From an uncultured Paracoccaceae bacterium (GTDB lineage Bacteria > Pseudomonadota > Alphaproteobacteria > Rhodobacterales > Rhodobacteraceae), in contig CANMAI010000002.1 in NCBI GenBank assembly GCA_947495795.1, positions 62,001-126,000 on the forward strand: a stretch of DNA of 64,000 nt. The letters run 5' to 3'. The notes beneath the pieces were generated by a model. The model did not search any database. It worked only from the letters and a program-made list of their open reading frames with translations, and was not told the origin of the DNA. Shown piece after piece: positions 32,872 to 42,325 of the stretch. A program made the position numbers and the translations under genes. Each line of letters starts with the position of its first letter. Position 1 is the stretch's first letter.

Positions 32872-33504
32872 ATGAATTTTCATGATGTGCGGTTTCCCGC
32901 GCGGCTTTCGTTCGGCTCCGTCGGCGGGCCGGAGCGGCGAACGGAGATCGTCTCCCTCTCCAACGGGTTTGAAGAGCGGAATGCGCCTTGGGCCCATTCC
33001 CGCCGCCGGTTCGATGCGGGCGTTGGGGTGCAATCCCTTGATGATCTTGAGGCGCTGGTGGGCTTCTTTGAGGCGCGGCATGGCCAGCTGATCGGCTTTC
33101 GCTGGAAGGACTGGACGGATTTCAAATCCTGCAAACCCTCGGGTACGCCGACCGGCATTGATCAGGTTATGGGCACGGGCGATGGAGAGAGGCAAACATT
33201 TCAGCTGTGCAAGACGTATCGCTCCGGCACGCATGTTTATTGTCGTCCTATCACCAAACCCGTGGAAGATACTGTTATCGTGGCGCTTTCCGGTGATGTG
33301 AAAAGCGAGGGCAGCAATTATTCTCTCGATATAGATGCCGGTCTGGTAACATTCGCCAGCGCGCCGCCCATTGGGGCAGAGGTGACGGCGGGTTTTGAGT
33401 TCGACGTGCCGGTACGGTTCGATACGGACAGGGTGGAGACCAGTGTTGCCAACTTTTCGGCCGGCGAGATGCCCTCCGTTCCAGTAATCGAGGTACGTGT
33501 CTGA
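32872..33504 (+). CDS. g12: GTA distal tail protein, DUF2460 family (g12)
   Basis: 210 residues. DUF2460 signature: FHDVRFPARLSFGSVGGPERRTEIVSLSNGFEERNAPWAHSRRRFDAG, then FFEARHGQLIGFRWKDWTDFKSC and a C-terminal FDVPVRFDTDRVE. Forms the ring at the end of the tail tube that carries the baseplate. The stop shares one base with the g13 start. Confidence 0.95.
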   Translation: MNFHDVRFPARLSFGSVGGPERRTEIVSLSNGFEERNAPWAHSRRRFDAGVGVQSLDDLEALVGFFEARHGQLIGFRWKDWTDFKSCKPSGTPTGIDQVMGTGDGERQTFQLCKTYRSGTHVYCRPITKPVEDTVIVALSGDVKSEGSNYSLDIDAGLVTFASAPPIGAEVTAGFEFDVPVRFDTDRVETSVANFSAGEMPSVPVIEVRV

Positions 33505-34409
33505 TGGTGGTTGTGGCGGACGCGCTGAATGCGCATCTGGCAACCGGAGCCACGACGCTGGCCCGGTGCTGGAAGATCACGCGGAAAGACGGTGTGGTAT
33601 TCGGATTTACCGATCATGACAATGACCTGGCATTCGACGAACTGACCTATCAGGCGAGCACAGGAATGGATGCGCAGGCGCTTGAGATGTCCACCGGGTT
33701 GAGTGTGGACAACAGCCAGGCTGTTGGGGCTTTGAGTGCTGTCGGGCTGACGGAAGAGGACATTCTGGCCGGGCGTTACGATGATGCGGAGATCTGCCTT
33801 TGGTGGGTGAACTGGCAGAATTGTGCGGACCGGATGCAGCTCTTTCGGGGCAGTCTCGGCGAAGTGCGCCAGCGTGGGGCTCTCTTTGAAATCGAGTTGC
33901 GCGGACTGGCGGAGACGCTGAACCGCCCCATCGGGCGGGCTTATGTGAAAACCTGCGATCTGGCGCTTGGTGTGCTGAAATGCGGTGTGGATCTTGGGGA
34001 TCCCAATTTCGCGGTGACTTTGAGTGTTGAGCGCGCGGCAGAGGGCGCAACTCTGGAAATCGGGGCTCTTCCTGATTTTGAGACGGGCTGGTTTGCGCAT
34101 GGCGAGTTGCGCTGGATCAGCGGGGCCAACATGGGCACGGCGGGGTTGATCAAGCAGGATCTTGGGGCTGGCACGCTGCGGCGCATCGAGCTTTGGCAGG
34201 AACCTGCGCGCAAGATTGTGCTCGGGGATGCCTTCACGCTGGTGGCGGGATGCGACAAGCGGGCGGAGACATGCCGTGTGAAGTTTGACAATTACCTCAA
34301 CTTTCGCGGCTTCCCGGATATGCCGGGAGATGATTGGGTAACGGCCTATCCGCGTGAAGACGAAGTGCATGACGGATCCGTGCGGCGTTGGGCGCAAGGC
34401 GGTGCGTAG
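33504..34409 (+). CDS. g13: GTA tail hub protein, DUF2163 family (g13)
   Basis: 301 residues. DUF2163 features: ATTLARCWKITRKDGVVFGFTDHDNDLAFDELTYQASTGMDAQALE and MQLFRGSLGEVRQRGALFEIELRGL. Four late cysteines occur as KTCDLALGVLKCGVD and GCDKRAETCRVKF, the arrangement expected for the lambda gpL-like hub, which carries an iron-sulfur cluster. Overlaps g14 by eight bases. Confidence 0.94.
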   Translation: MVVVADALNAHLATGATTLARCWKITRKDGVVFGFTDHDNDLAFDELTYQASTGMDAQALEMSTGLSVDNSQAVGALSAVGLTEEDILAGRYDDAEICLWWVNWQNCADRMQLFRGSLGEVRQRGALFEIELRGLAETLNRPIGRAYVKTCDLALGVLKCGVDLGDPNFAVTLSVERAAEGATLEIGALPDFETGWFAHGELRWISGANMGTAGLIKQDLGAGTLRRIELWQEPARKIVLGDAFTLVAGCDKRAETCRVKFDNYLNFRGFPDMPGDDWVTAYPREDEVHDGSVRRWAQGGA

Positions 34410-34842
34410 CGCCGAGATTGTGACGGTTGCGAGAAGCTGGATTGGCACGCCTTACGTGCACCAGGCCAGTTGCAAGGGAGCGGGTGCGGATTGCCTTGGC
34501 CTTTTGCGCGGTGTGTGGCGGGCTGTTTACGGTGCGGAGCCCGAAGCTGTTCCGGCATACACGCCGGACTGGTCCGAAACCGACAGGATCGAGCGCTTGT
34601 TGCCCGCTGCGGGCCGGCATTTGCAGCCCATTGGATGGGATGAACGCAAGCCTGGTGATGCGTTGATCTTCCGGATGCGGCATCGCGGTGTGGCCAAACA
34701 TGTCGGTATTCTCTCGTGTTCTGGTGAAGCAGCCTCTTTCATTCACGCCTATAGCGGGCGCGGCGTTGTTGAATCGCCGCTCTCGACAGCATGGGCCCGC
34801 CGTGTGGCGGGACTTTTCCGATTTCCTGACAGGAGCGACTGA
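34402..34842 (+). CDS. g14: GTA NlpC/P60 peptidase (g14)
   Basis: 146 residues from GTG 34402 (MRSAEIVTVARSWIGTPYVHQ). Catalytic cysteine in CKGAGADCLGLLRGVWRAVYG and histidine in RGVAKHVGILS, so the peptidoglycan endopeptidase is intact. Tail-tip enzyme for cell-wall penetration in recipients. Upstream in-frame codons would overlap g13 more deeply and are not supported. Its stop shares one base with the g15 start. Confidence 0.94.
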   Translation: MRSAEIVTVARSWIGTPYVHQASCKGAGADCLGLLRGVWRAVYGAEPEAVPAYTPDWSETDRIERLLPAAGRHLQPIGWDERKPGDALIFRMRHRGVAKHVGILSCSGEAASFIHAYSGRGVVESPLSTAWARRVAGLFRFPDRSD

Positions 34843-37800
34843 TGGCAACTCTGGTTCTGGCGGCTGCAGGTTCTGCGGCCGGGGCAGCCTTTGGCGGGAC
34901 GATTGCGGGCATAACCACAGCCGCCATTGGGCAGGCTGTGGGGGCAACGCTCGGTTCAATGCTCGACCAGCGCTTGCTGGGCGGCGGGGCAGCGCCCGTT
35001 GATGTGGGCCGTGTGGAGAACTTCCGCATTCAGGCTTCCCGCGAAGGTGCGTCCATTCCCCGGCTCTTCGGGCAGATGCGGATTGCGGGGCAGGTAATCT
35101 GGTCCAGCAATTTTCAGGAGAATGTGAGCACTTCGGGCGGCGGCAAGGGGCCACCCAAGCCGAAGACGCGCAGCTTTAGCTATTCGATCAGTCTGGCCAT
35201 TGCACTTTGTGAGGGAGAGGTCGCCCGGATCGGGCGTGTTTGGGCAGATGGCAAGCAGCTTTCCCTTTCCGATACCACGTGGCGGCTTTATCCGGGCAGC
35301 GAAACCCAATTGCCGGACGCGACAATTGCAGCCAGCCTGCCTGAGGGCGAAGCTCCCGCCTATCGCGGTACGGCTTATGTGGTGCTGGAGGATCTGGATC
35401 TTTCGCCTTTTGGCAACCGCATTCCGCAGTTCAGCTTTGAGGTGACGCGTAAGGCTGGCGCTGGTGAAGCGGTAGAGGTCGCTGATCCGGCAAAGGACAT
35501 TCAGGCAGTGGCGCTGGTTCCGGGGACAGGTGAGTACTCCTACGCCACCGATCCTGTTGTGTTCGATCAGGGCAAGGGTGTGAACCGTGTTGTGAACGTG
35601 AACAACGCTGATGGCCGCACGGATCTCGAGGTGGCGGTTGAGCAGCTTGACGGGGATTTGCCCAATTGCGGCTCCGTATCACTGGTGATCAGCTGGTTTG
35701 GAGATGATCTGCGGGCGGGCGATTGCACGCTGAGGCCCAAAGTGGAGCAGCTGGAAGAGGATGGGGCAGGCATGCCTTGGGCTGTGAGCGGTGTTGCGCG
35801 TGGGAATACCGCTCGGGTTTCCTACGTGGATGGCCGCCCCGGTTTTGGCGGTACGCCAACGGACGACTCCGTGGTGCAGGCCATTCGGCATCTGGGTGAG
35901 AGCGGGAAGAAGGTTGTTTTCTATCCGTTCATTTTGATGGATATACGCGCCGGGAACGGCTTGCCCGATCCTTGGGGGCAGGGGGAGCAGGCGACAGTGC
36001 CCTGGCGTGGGCGGATCACCACGAGCATGGCACCGCATCTCTCTGGCACATCGGATCAGACTGTAGTCGCCGCAGATGAAGTGGCTGGATTTTTCGGTAC
36101 CGTTGAGGTGAATGACTTTGCCCTGATTAACGGCGTGGTGAGTTATTCGGGACCGGAGGAATGGAGCTACCGGCGTTTTATTCTGCACTACGCGCATCTG
36201 TGTGCGGCGGCCGGTGGTGTCGATGCTTTCTGCATCGGTTCCGAGATGCGGGGGCTTACGAGTATCCGGAGCAGCCGAACCGAGTTTCCTGCAGTGGCAG
36301 CACTTCGGGCGCTTGCTGCAGATGTGCGCAGTGTTCTGGGAGCGGGCACGAAGATTGGATATGCTGCTGATTGGTCCGAATACTTTGGATATCACCCAGC
36401 GGATGGAAGCGGCGATGTTTTCTACCATCTGGATCCCCTCTGGGCGGACGGAAATATCGATTTTGTGGGTATCGACAACTACATGCCTCTGAGCGATTGG
36501 CGAGACGGCTCAGGCCATCTCGATGCGGAAGCGGGCTCCATCTATGATCTTGGCTATCTGCGTTCCAACATTGAGGGTGGCGAAGGGTATGACTGGTTCT
36601 ACCCACATGATCGGGCGCGCGACGAACAGGTGCGTGAGGCGATCACCGACGGGGCCTACGATATGCCTTGGGTTTACCGTTACAAGGACATCCGCAACTG
36701 GTGGGGCAAGCCGCATTGGAACAGGGTTGATGGTGTAAGGGCTTCCGAACCTACGGAGTGGGCACCGGAGGGCAAGCCGATCTGGTTCACCGAGTTGGGC
36801 TGCCCTGCCGTGGATAAGGGAACGAACCAGCCGAACGTGTTCATAGACCCACAAAGCTCCGAGAATGCGGTGCCCTACTATTCCAATGGCGGGCAGGATG
36901 ATTTCATTCAGGTGCGCTACTTGCAAGCCATGCTCGGCTACTGGGGTGAGGCTGCGCATAACCCGGAAAGCCGGGTTTATGAGGGGCGGATGATCGATAT
37001 GAGCCGTGCGCATGTCTGGGCATGGGATGCGCGTCCCTGGCCGGATTTCCCAGCGCGGCTGGATGTGTGGAGCGATGGGCATAATTACGGGCGCGGGCAC
37101 TGGATTTCCGGGCGCACCAACCTTGTGGCCCTCGCCGATGTGGTGCGGGAAGTTACCGCCCGCTCCGGGCTTTTCGACATTGATGTGGACCGCCTTTATG
37201 GCGCCCTGCGCGGGTTTGTGATTTCCGATACGGAGACGGCGCGGCAATCCTTGCAGCCGTTGATGCTGGCACATGCCTTTGATGCCTATGATGGCGGGGG
37301 TGCAATGGTTTTCCGAACGCGAAACGCGGAAAACGTAGTGGCGCTGGAGCCCGATGCGATGGCGATTGAGGGAAATGAAACGGCCTCTCTCGCCCTGACG
37401 CGTGCACCAAAATCGGAAACCGCTGATCTGGTGCGGGCCAGCTTTGTTTCTTTTGAACAAGACTATCAGGGTAGCGCTGCAGAGGCTCGTATGCCGGGTG
37501 GCCTCAACCTGACCGTTGCGCGCACAGACCTGCCCATTGCGATGGCGCAGGACGAGGCGCAGGCTGTCGCGGAGCGCTGGCTGACAGAGTCTCATATCGC
37601 ACGGGACACGGTTTCGTTCTCTCTGCCGCGATCACGTCAGCGCATCGGACTTGGCGATGTGGTTGAAGTGCCGGGTGCGGCACGGGATCATCTTTACCGG
37701 ATTGACCGAATAGAGGAGGGATATGCGCGATCTGTTGAAGCCGTGCGTATCGAGCGTGATCTCTATGTGCCTCGTGTGCGGCGGGCAACACAGTTGCCTG

Positions 37801-38753
37801 TGCCGCCGAACACATCTCAGGCGCAGATTTATGCGGAATTTATGGATCTGCCATTGATGCGGGGCACTGAGGTGCCGCACAGCCCGCATATCGCAGCATC
37901 GGCCCGGCCGTGGCCAGGACAGGTTGCGATCTTCACCTCCGGAGAAGATTTCGGGTATGCGCTGAATGCGGAGATTTCGCGGCCAAGTGTGGTGGGCACT
38001 CTGATCCAGCCGCTTGAGCGCGCAGAGGGCGGGCGTTGGGCCGGGCAGGAGCTGCTGTTGGAGATTAGCGGTGGAGCTCTGGAAAGCAGATCTGCTTCGG
38101 ATGTGCTGAATGGGGCCAATGTGGGCGTGTTGCGTTATGGTAGTGAGGGGAACTGGGAAGTGTTCCAGTTTCGCTCGGCAGAACTTGTGGCAGAGCGTCA
38201 ATATCGGCTGACGGGGCTTTTGCGGGGGCAAGCGGGGACGGAGCCTGTAATCCCGGCTGAATGGCCCATCGGTACGGATTTCGTGTTGATGGACGGCAGC
38301 GCTGTTCAGCCGGATTTGCCGCTTTCAGCACGCGGGTTGCCACGTCACTATCGCGTAGGACCTGAGCGTCTCAGCTATGATAGTCTTGCCTACGTTCATC
38401 ACGTGGAGGCCTTTGAGGGCGTTGGGCTCAGGCCTTATGCGCCCGTTCATTTGCGGGCGGAGCGCGGTGATGATGGCGGGATCAGAATCTCCTGGGTCCG
38501 GCGCACGCGGGTGGACGGTGACGCCTGGCGGAATGTGGATGTGCCGCTGGCGGAAGCTGCGGAGCTTTATGATCTGCGCATCCTGAACGGCGGTGCTCTC
38601 CTGCGCAGTTTTGCGCCTCTCGGTCCAGCCATTCTCTACACGGCAGCCCAACAGGCCGCTGATGGCGCGCCGCCCACAATTGGCATCGAGGTCGCTCAGG
38701 TTTCGGATAGATTTGGCCCCGGTTTTTATACAAGGATAGAGTTTGATGGCTGA
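34842..38753 (+). CDS. g15: GTA megatron tail-tip host-interaction protein (g15)
   Basis: 1303 residues, full length. The N-terminus has small-residue-rich hydrophobic helices (GSAAGAAFGGTIAGITTAAIGQAVG) that could insert in membranes. A TIM-barrel-like domain spans roughly residues 400-720 (VDAFCIGSEMRGLTSI, YAADWSEYFGYHP, FVGIDNYMPLSDWRDG, WFTELGCPAVDKG). The phage-tail-type domain follows (RTNLVALADVVREVTARSGL), and the C-terminus is the rcc01698-like region. Contacts the recipient surface. The stop lies eight bases inside the next gene. Confidence 0.95.
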   Translation: MATLVLAAAGSAAGAAFGGTIAGITTAAIGQAVGATLGSMLDQRLLGGGAAPVDVGRVENFRIQASREGASIPRLFGQMRIAGQVIWSSNFQENVSTSGGGKGPPKPKTRSFSYSISLAIALCEGEVARIGRVWADGKQLSLSDTTWRLYPGSETQLPDATIAASLPEGEAPAYRGTAYVVLEDLDLSPFGNRIPQFSFEVTRKAGAGEAVEVADPAKDIQAVALVPGTGEYSYATDPVVFDQGKGVNRVVNVNNADGRTDLEVAVEQLDGDLPNCGSVSLVISWFGDDLRAGDCTLRPKVEQLEEDGAGMPWAVSGVARGNTARVSYVDGRPGFGGTPTDDSVVQAIRHLGESGKKVVFYPFILMDIRAGNGLPDPWGQGEQATVPWRGRITTSMAPHLSGTSDQTVVAADEVAGFFGTVEVNDFALINGVVSYSGPEEWSYRRFILHYAHLCAAAGGVDAFCIGSEMRGLTSIRSSRTEFPAVAALRALAADVRSVLGAGTKIGYAADWSEYFGYHPADGSGDVFYHLDPLWADGNIDFVGIDNYMPLSDWRDGSGHLDAEAGSIYDLGYLRSNIEGGEGYDWFYPHDRARDEQVREAITDGAYDMPWVYRYKDIRNWWGKPHWNRVDGVRASEPTEWAPEGKPIWFTELGCPAVDKGTNQPNVFIDPQSSENAVPYYSNGGQDDFIQVRYLQAMLGYWGEAAHNPESRVYEGRMIDMSRAHVWAWDARPWPDFPARLDVWSDGHNYGRGHWISGRTNLVALADVVREVTARSGLFDIDVDRLYGALRGFVISDTETARQSLQPLMLAHAFDAYDGGGAMVFRTRNAENVVALEPDAMAIEGNETASLALTRAPKSETADLVRASFVSFEQDYQGSAAEARMPGGLNLTVARTDLPIAMAQDEAQAVAERWLTESHIARDTVSFSLPRSRQRIGLGDVVEVPGAARDHLYRIDRIEEGYARSVEAVRIERDLYVPRVRRATQLPVPPNTSQAQIYAEFMDLPLMRGTEVPHSPHIAASARPWPGQVAIFTSGEDFGYALNAEISRPSVVGTLIQPLERAEGGRWAGQELLLEISGGALESRSASDVLNGANVGVLRYGSEGNWEVFQFRSAELVAERQYRLTGLLRGQAGTEPVIPAEWPIGTDFVLMDGSAVQPDLPLSARGLPRHYRVGPERLSYDSLAYVHHVEAFEGVGLRPYAPVHLRAERGDDGGIRISWVRRTRVDGDAWRNVDVPLAEAAELYDLRILNGGALLRSFAPLGPAILYTAAQQAADGAPPTIGIEVAQVSDRFGPGFYTRIEFDG

Positions 38754-39459
38754 GACATTTCAATTTGGCTTGCCGCTGGTGGCCGCTGCTCAGGCGCAGA
38801 AACATGTAACCGTCAACGAGGCGCTGGCGCGTCTGGATGCGGTTGCGCAATTGCGGGTCATCGCCTCCGATCTGGCGGTACCCCCCCCCTCTCCACAGGA
38901 TGGAGAAGCGTATCTTGTTCCGCCCGCAGCCGTGGCGGAATGGGTTGGGCACGCGGGTGAACTGGCGCTTTGGGCGAACGGTGGATGGGCGTTCATCACA
39001 CCGCGCATCGGTTGGCGCCTCTGGGATGCTTCGGCCGCGATCTGGCAGATGTATGATGGGGATAATTGGGTGCGCGGCGCTACGGCGATCAGCCCGAATG
39101 GAGGTGCTACGGTTTCACGTGTGATCAATATTGCATTCACAATTTCGGGCGGCGGCACATCAACTGTCCCTGCGGCGATCCCTGCCTTTGCACAGGTTAT
39201 TGGTATTACAGGGCGGATCACTTCTGCCTTCACCGGTGGATCCGCGACATGGCGTATTGGTGTGCCTGGCTCCAACAATCGTTACGGATCTGGCCTCGGC
39301 AAGGGGCTTAACAGTTATTTGCTTGGTATCAGCGGTGCGCCCGTAAGCTATTATGAAGCGACCGATCTGCTGATCACCGGTGAGGGCGGCGACATCTCAG
39401 GCGGAGAGATTGCGCTCGCAATCCATATTACTGAGCTTGTGCCGCCGCGCGCTGTTTAG
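38746..39459 (+). CDS. DUF2793 family GTA-associated protein
   Basis: 237 residues. FQFGLPLVAAAQAQKHVTVNEALARLDAVAQLRV at the N-terminus is the DUF2793 signature, and the middle (EAYLVPPAAVAEWVGHAGELALWANGGWAFITPRIGWRLWD) continues it. The C-terminal half is a beta-rich region (GGSATWRIGVPGSNNRYGSG) like phage tail-fiber tips. Corresponds to the gene after g15 in R. capsulatus. Convergent with the zinc-finger gene; the stops overlap by four bases. Confidence 0.9.
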   Translation: MAETFQFGLPLVAAAQAQKHVTVNEALARLDAVAQLRVIASDLAVPPPSPQDGEAYLVPPAAVAEWVGHAGELALWANGGWAFITPRIGWRLWDASAAIWQMYDGDNWVRGATAISPNGGATVSRVINIAFTISGGGTSTVPAAIPAFAQVIGITGRITSAFTGGSATWRIGVPGSNNRYGSGLGKGLNSYLLGISGAPVSYYEATDLLITGEGGDISGGEIALAIHITELVPPRAV

Positions 39460-39800
39460 CCGCTTCCGCTTGCGCAAGTGATGCAGAGTGCGATTGCGGG
39501 GCTGAATTCAAGCCGTTTTTGGGCAATATCCTCACCGCAATCCTGGCATATGCCAAACTCGTCCGCAGCAATCCGGGAAAGCGCCGCCCGAAGTTGCCGA
39601 CGTTCTTCGCGCCGCCGTGCATGCGTCGCCTCAGCCATCGCCTGCTGTTGGAGGGCATCCATCCGGCTGAGGCGGCCAACACTCTGTTGATCGAGCACAA
39701 CGGTTCCACGCGCCTCGGTACCGGTTTCATCTTCATTATCAAGCATTTCGAGGCGCGCTTCGATCAGCTTTTTGAAGCGCATCACATCAGGGTGATCCAT
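39456..39800 (-). CDS. DksA/TraR-type C4 zinc-finger protein
   Basis: 114 residues. An N-terminal helical pair (VMRFKKLIEARLEMLDNEDE... RRREERRQLRAALSRIAADE) and a zinc finger FGICQDCGEDIAQKRLEFSPAIALCITCA (CxxC...CxxC). Similar to DksA-like proteins that enter the RNA polymerase secondary channel, but shorter than DksA and nearer to TraR-like members. Read convergently to the last GTA gene. Confidence 0.88.
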   Translation of the reverse strand: MDHPDVMRFKKLIEARLEMLDNEDETGTEARGTVVLDQQSVGRLSRMDALQQQAMAEATHARRREERRQLRAALSRIAADEFGICQDCGEDIAQKRLEFSPAIALCITCASGSG

Positions 39801-39887
39801 ACTTTCCTCTTTGCAGGCTTGATTTCCCCCTCGATTGGTACGATGTCAGAGAACGAACGGCAACGTTTCAACATCGGAGGCAGTCCC

Positions 39888-40706
39888 ATGGCGCTCACCA
39901 AACCAAGCCTGAAGCAGGTGGATCCCATGTGGTCCCGCATTCGTGCGGAAGCTGAGGATGTGACGCAAAACGAGCCCTTGATGGCTGCGATGGTCCATTC
40001 CGGCATCCTCTATCACAAGAGCCTCGAGAGCGTTTTGAGTTTTCGGCTGGCCCAGAAGCTTTCCTCTGAGGATATGCCAGAGCTTATTCTCCGTGAAATC
40101 CTTGATGAGGCTTATGCCAAACAATCTGCGCTGATTGAGGCAGCGCGGGCCGACATCATGGCCGTTTACGAGCGGGATCCTGCCTGCCATCGCCTCATCC
40201 AGCCCCTTCTCTTCTTCAAGGGGTTCCAAGCTGTTCAGGCCTACCGGCTTTCCCATTATCTCTGGCAGGAAAATCGCAAGGATCTGGCCTATTTTGTCCA
40301 GATGCGCACGTCAGAGATCTTTGGTGTGGATATCCACCCGGGTGCGCGCGTCGGGCAGGGGCTTATGATCGATCATGCGCATTCCATCGTGATCGGCGAA
40401 ACTGCTGTGGTTGGCGACAATGTTTCGATGCTCCACTCCGTCACGCTCGGTGGCACGGGCAAGGAAGAAGAGGATCGCCATCCAAAGATCGGCAACGGTG
40501 TGCTGATTGGGGCGGGGGCCGCAGTGCTTGGCAACATCCATGTCGGCCATTGTTCCCGCATTGCCTCCGGCTCTGTGGTGCTGCATGAAGTCCCGCCCTG
40601 CAAGACGGTGGCGGGCGTGCCCGCCAAAATCGTCGGTGAGGCTGGATGCTCGGAGCCCGCTAAATCCATGGATCAATTGCTCAAAGGGCAGATTGAAACG
40701 ATTTGA
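39888..40706 (+). CDS. cysE: Serine O-acetyltransferase
   Basis: 272 residues from ATG 39888, preceded by GGAGG; the open frame upstream antisense to the zinc-finger gene is not used. N-terminal helical domain (SILYHKSLESVLSFRLAQKL), then a left-handed beta helix of hexapeptide repeats (GVDIHPGARVGQGLMIDHAHSIVIGETAVVGDNV) with the catalytic DH/H region and HPKIGNGVLIGAGAAVLGNIHVG. Makes O-acetylserine for cysteine synthesis. Confidence 0.96.
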   Translation: MALTKPSLKQVDPMWSRIRAEAEDVTQNEPLMAAMVHSGILYHKSLESVLSFRLAQKLSSEDMPELILREILDEAYAKQSALIEAARADIMAVYERDPACHRLIQPLLFFKGFQAVQAYRLSHYLWQENRKDLAYFVQMRTSEIFGVDIHPGARVGQGLMIDHAHSIVIGETAVVGDNVSMLHSVTLGGTGKEEEDRHPKIGNGVLIGAGAAVLGNIHVGHCSRIASGSVVLHEVPPCKTVAGVPAKIVGEAGCSEPAKSMDQLLKGQIETI

Positions 40707-40787
40707 TGACACTGGTTTTTCGGGGTTGAACCTTCTGCCACTGTCATAAAATATGCAGTCCATTCAATTCCTATGGACAGGTGGATC

Positions 40788-42260
40788 ATGAAATCCCTTT
40801 TAGCATGTGCCAGTACCGCCGCAATGGTTCTGGCCTCTCCCTCACTTGCTCTCACACCGGCGGAGTTTCTTGAAGACTTCAAAGCCTTCTATGCCGCGCA
40901 GGGCATGATGATGGAGGTGGGTAGCACGTCCACTGATGGTGATGCCGAGGTTCTGACAGATGTAGGCTTTCGTCTTGATGCAGATGACGGCACAGTAACG
41001 ACGATAAGCATTGACGAGATGCGGTTCGAACCCACATCCGAGGACGGCTACGAAGTCAAAGTTACGCACAGCCCGGAGATTAGGGCGACATCTTCTTCAT
41101 CCTTTGAAGATGAGACTATTGAGGTGAACTTCGCGCTCATTATGGATGGCGGTTACCTCGCACGTGCTGATGGTGACAAGCGCATTCTTCTCCTTGATTA
41201 CTCCGACACCTCTCTCTCCGGGTTCTCCATGAGTGGTGTGGATGATACGCCAGAGATGGATATCACCTTCGTTATGAAGGATATCGCGGGTACAGCTGAA
41301 TTCTCTCTTTCTGCAAAAGAGCAGGCCTTCGATTATGGCGCCGCCTCTCTTGCTTTTTCCATGGATGTTGAGTCCCCGGAAGGTCCCGTAAATATTGAGG
41401 GCAACTACAGCGACCTTGCGTTCACGGGTACTGCCGGGATCTTTGATTCGTCCGATCCGGAAGCGCTATTCAAAGCGGATGCGGCCTTGGATGCCGTGAT
41501 GGGTTCCAGTTCTTCAAGCTTCACAGCGAAGGGCAACGGGCCGGATGGTGCGTTCGATTTTGCTCTGACGGGCGGAGAATCCAAAGTGCTTGCCAAAATC
41601 GATGGCGGCCAGTTGGATTATAGCTTCCTTGGCGATGATCTTGAGCTTAACTTCACTGGCGACATGCTGCCCATACCTGTTGCAGCGACGATGGCTGGAT
41701 ATGAGACACGCCTCGCCATGCCGATGGTGCCAACCGATGCGCCGGGCGAGATGGCGATCCGCTTCAATCTCTCCGATCTCAGCGTGGATGATGCTATCTG
41801 GGGCATGATTGATCCGGCTCAGGCTTTGCCGCGCGATCCTGCAAACCTCATGCTTGATGTCGTCAGCAAGGCCAGCGCGCTCTATTCGCTTCTCGATCAG
41901 GATGCGATGGAAGAGGCGATGATGCAGGGCGGTATGCCGTTTGAATTCGAAAACCTGGAATTGCGGGAGTTGCGTGTGAGCCTAGCGGGTGCCGAAGTAT
42001 CCGGAAAAGGCTCCGCTGTCATCAACAACGCAGGCCCGTTCCCGATGCCAGTTGGTGGCGTGGATGTGGAGATTCTTGGGGTCAACGGTCTGATGGGCAA
42101 GTTGACAGAGATGGGGCTCTTGCAGCCTCAGCAGGCTATGCCGGTGCAGATGATGATGGGCATGTTCGCCAAGCCGGGTACGGAGCCGGACAGCTTTACG
42201 TCGCGTGTGGAGATGGGCGAAGATGGCTCCATTACCGCAAACGGTATTCCGCTTCAGTAA
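40788..42260 (+). CDS. DUF2125 family periplasmic protein
   Basis: 490 residues from ATG 40788 with a signal peptide (MKSLLACASTAAMVLASPSLALT). The mature protein is a long series of beta strands typical of DUF2125 (FRLDADDGTVTTISIDEMRFEP, FDYGAASLAFSMDVE, NLELRELRVSLAGAEVSGKGSAV), ending VEMGEDGSITANGIPLQ. Family of unknown role, AsmA-like in appearance. Alternative ATG at 40773 adds five residues. A bidirectional terminator follows. Confidence 0.87.
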   Translation: MKSLLACASTAAMVLASPSLALTPAEFLEDFKAFYAAQGMMMEVGSTSTDGDAEVLTDVGFRLDADDGTVTTISIDEMRFEPTSEDGYEVKVTHSPEIRATSSSSFEDETIEVNFALIMDGGYLARADGDKRILLLDYSDTSLSGFSMSGVDDTPEMDITFVMKDIAGTAEFSLSAKEQAFDYGAASLAFSMDVESPEGPVNIEGNYSDLAFTGTAGIFDSSDPEALFKADAALDAVMGSSSSSFTAKGNGPDGAFDFALTGGESKVLAKIDGGQLDYSFLGDDLELNFTGDMLPIPVAATMAGYETRLAMPMVPTDAPGEMAIRFNLSDLSVDDAIWGMIDPAQALPRDPANLMLDVVSKASALYSLLDQDAMEEAMMQGGMPFEFENLELRELRVSLAGAEVSGKGSAVINNAGPFPMPVGGVDVEILGVNGLMGKLTEMGLLQPQQAMPVQMMMGMFAKPGTEPDSFTSRVEMGEDGSITANGIPLQ

Positions 42261-42272
42261 GAATACAGAAAC

Positions 42273-42312
42273 AAAAGGGGCCGCGTCGGGGATCTCGGCG
42301 CGGCCCTTTTTT
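42273..42312. terminator. Bidirectional terminator between DUF2125 gene and pdhC
   Basis: GGGCCGCG, 13-base loop, CGCGGCCC followed by TTTTTT, with AAAA on the left. It serves both convergent units. Confidence 0.88.
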
Positions 42313-42325
42313 GTGTTGTGCCGTC

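Noticed and set aside
24114-39459. Prophage instead of a GTA
   Set aside because: No integrase, repressor, replication, holin or endolysin gene, and no flanking direct repeats were seen. Gene order and the small tape measure match RcGTA, and the flanks are core genes.
39519-39887. N-terminal extension of cysE
   Set aside because: It is the antisense of the zinc-finger gene. The ribosome-binding site GGAGG and the family start support ATG 39888.
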